From Lysobacter sp. MMG2 (GTDB lineage: Bacteria > Pseudomonadota > Gammaproteobacteria > Xanthomonadales > Xanthomonadaceae), in the NCBI RefSeq assembly GCF_016735495.2, contig NZ_JAERQY020000004.1, positions 124,001 through 188,000 of the forward strand: DNA of 64,000 nucleotides. The letters are read 5' to 3'. The translations under genes and the position numbers were made by a program. This document shows, piece after piece, positions 61,848 through 64,000 of this stretch. The notes under the pieces are model-generated. The model was given only the letters and a program-made list of their open reading frames with translations, was not told where the DNA came from and did not search any database. The number at the start of each line of letters is the position of its first letter. The stretch's first letter is position 1.

Positions 61848-62114
61848 ATGCTCACGCCCCGACTGGCCCGGTTCGCCTTCGTCCCGCTCGTGGTCACGCT
61901 GATGTCGGGCGTGATGAGTTTCGCCATGACCGCCTTGCACCACGGCCTCGCCCCGGGGCTCGTGACGGCATGGCTGCGCGGATGGCCCGTGGCCTTCGCC
62001 GTCGCGCTGCCCGCGGCCTGGGTGATCCTGCCCGGCGTGCGCACGCTGCTGGCGCGCTTCACCCGCGCCTGCACCGAAGCCGCACCGAAACAACGCCTGG
62101 GACGGATGGGATGA
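61848..62114 (+). CDS. DUF2798 family small membrane protein
   Basis: 88 residues with two transmembrane helices: [22 protein letters not shown] and [18 protein letters not shown], joined by a short HHGLAPGL loop and a basic tail ([11 protein letters not shown]). This matches the two-helix DUF2798 pattern. Function unknown. The stop overlaps an upstream in-frame start of the ABC ATPase (ATGAGC), so the genes may be coupled. Confidence 0.8.
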   Translation: MLTPRLARFAFVPLVVTLMSGVMSFAMTALHHGLAPGLVTAWLRGWPVAFAVALPAAWVILPGVRTLLARFTRACTEAAPKQRLGRMG

Positions 62115-62179
62115 GCGGCGTGCAGGGCGTGCCGCTCCGGTACGATGCCGCCGATACATCGCAGGAAAAGGAACGCGGC

Positions 62180-63141
<962 letters not shown>

Positions 63142-63145
<4 letters not shown>

Positions 63146-63903
63146 ACCTGCACGCGATCCGCGCCATCTATCGCTTCGAGATGGCCCGCACCTTCCGCAC
63201 GCTGATGGAGAGCATCGTCTCGCCGGTGCTGTCCACCTCGCTGTACTTCATCGTCTTCGGCGCGGCCATCGGCGGGCGCATGGGCGAGGTCGACGGCGTC
63301 AGCTACGGCGCCTTCATCATCCCGGGCCTGATCATGCTGTCGCTGCTGAGCGAGAGCATCTCCAACGCGTCCTTCGGCATCTACATGCCCAAGTGGGCCG
63401 GCACGATCTACGAACTGCTGTCGGCGCCGGTGTCGGCGATGGAGATCGTCATCGGCTACGTCGGCGCGGCGGCCACCAAGTCGCTGATGCTGGGCACGCT
63501 GATCCTGCTCACCGCGCGCTTCTTCGTGCCGTACGAGATCCAGCATCCGTTCTGGATGCTGTGCTTCCTCGTACTGACCGCGCTGACCTTCAGCCTGTTC
63601 GGCTTCATCATCGGCCTGTGGGCCGACAGCTTCCAGCGCCTGCAGTTGGTGCCGCTGATGATCATCACGCCGCTGACCTTCCTGGGCGGCGCGTTCTATT
63701 CGATCAGCATGCTGCCGCCGCTGTGGCAGAAGATCGCGCTGTTCAATCCGGTCGTGTATCTGATCAGCGGCTTCCGCTGGAGTTTCTTCGGCATCGCCGA
63801 CGTCAACGTTGCCGTCAGTGCGACGGCGATCGTCGGCTTCCTGCTGCTGTGCTTGGGCGTGGTGTGGTGGATCTTCCGCACCGGCTGGAAGCTCAAGCAG
63901 TAA
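63142..63903 (+). CDS. ABC-2-type transporter permease
   Basis: 253 residues with six predicted transmembrane helices (among them [117 protein letters not shown]). TFLGGAFYS is the typical ABC-2 motif and SGFRW follows. Pairs with the ATPase (overlapping start ATGA). A homodimer would form the channel. Confidence 0.92.
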
Positions 63904-63906
63904 CGC

Positions 63907-64000
63907 TCACGCGTCGGGCTTCGTCGCCGTGAGTTCGCGGCTGATCCAGCGGTCGATCAGCCGTTTCTCGAAGCGCAGCGGATCGCTGTTGAGCGAGGAG
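63907..64000 (-). CDS. 3' end of a leftward gene cut by the window edge
   Basis: About 31 codons ending in TGA at 63907-63909; the C-terminus reads SSLNSDPLRFEKRLIDRWIS...ATKPDA. It converges on the permease gene, three bases apart. Too little is visible for a family. Confidence 0.5.
   Translation of the reverse strand, partial: SSLNSDPLRFEKRLIDRWISRELTATKPDA

Overview
The window is a 64 kb piece of a high-GC gammaproteobacterial chromosome, most likely from the Xanthomonadaceae/Lysobacteraceae (Lysobacter-like). This rests on dense coding with G/C-rich third positions, a short-form AMP nucleosidase, an AlaA-type aminotransferase, a homodimeric AceE not followed by aceF, many secreted serine hydrolases and amidohydrolases, and several families of short intergenic palindromes of the kind common in Xanthomonads. 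Genus is inference from gene content; no rRNA or tRNA gene was seen.

Layout. 1-9 kb: an amidohydrolase cut by the window edge, AMP nucleosidase, a three-domain glutaredoxin/IscA-like/rhodanese protein beside an 18-copy heptamer repeat, polysaccharide deacetylase, methyltransferase, GDSL hydrolase and alanine aminotransferase. 9-16 kb: RsgA, a QEGLA/DUF1704 metallopeptidase-like protein, a polytopic membrane protein and NADP malic enzyme fused to a phosphotransacetylase-like domain. 16-22.4 kb: DUF805 protein, TonB-dependent receptor, EF-hand protein and aceE with a clear terminator. 22.4-27.7 kb: an accessory island with an SGNH hydrolase divergent from a membrane-anchored patatin phospholipase, then small or damaged genes (an ORF stopped by a REP palindrome, an M15-type peptidase followed by a small lipoprotein, and two gene fragments). 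27.9-34.4 kb: MsrA, a secreted protein, a proline-rich autotransporter whose signal peptide lies in a different frame from its passenger, a membrane serine hydrolase and two small membrane proteins. 34.6-38.6 kb: a second accessory stretch with a helical-repeat-like protein, a chimeric receiver-like gene, a HigBA toxin-antitoxin pair with a palindromic operator, a YHYH/excalibur protein and a 26-codon small ORF. 38.9-52.3 kb: haloperoxidase-like protein, SDR, TPR protein, barrel protein, HAD phosphatase, MFS exporter, serine hydrolase, PAS histidine kinase, a cluster of hairpins ending in a terminator (candidate small RNA), SRPBCC, SnoaL-like and GFA proteins. 52.4-56.6 kb: a TetR-led acyl-CoA operon (TetR, hotdog thioesterase, thiolase, SDR) and an epimerase. 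56.7-64 kb: a lipoprotein, an RcnB-like protein, a secreted amidohydrolase, a MarR-GNAT regulator with an operator at its start codon, YCII and DUF2798 proteins, and an ABC-2 exporter pair.

Most of the window is housekeeping or general stress and envelope biology. The places most likely to hold something undescribed are the aceE-msrA island (lipase and peptidase enzymes resembling secreted antibacterial effectors, without a visible secretion apparatus), the tandem-hairpin RNA candidate near 50.4 kb, the 26-codon ORF near 37.8 kb, and the frameshifted autotransporter.
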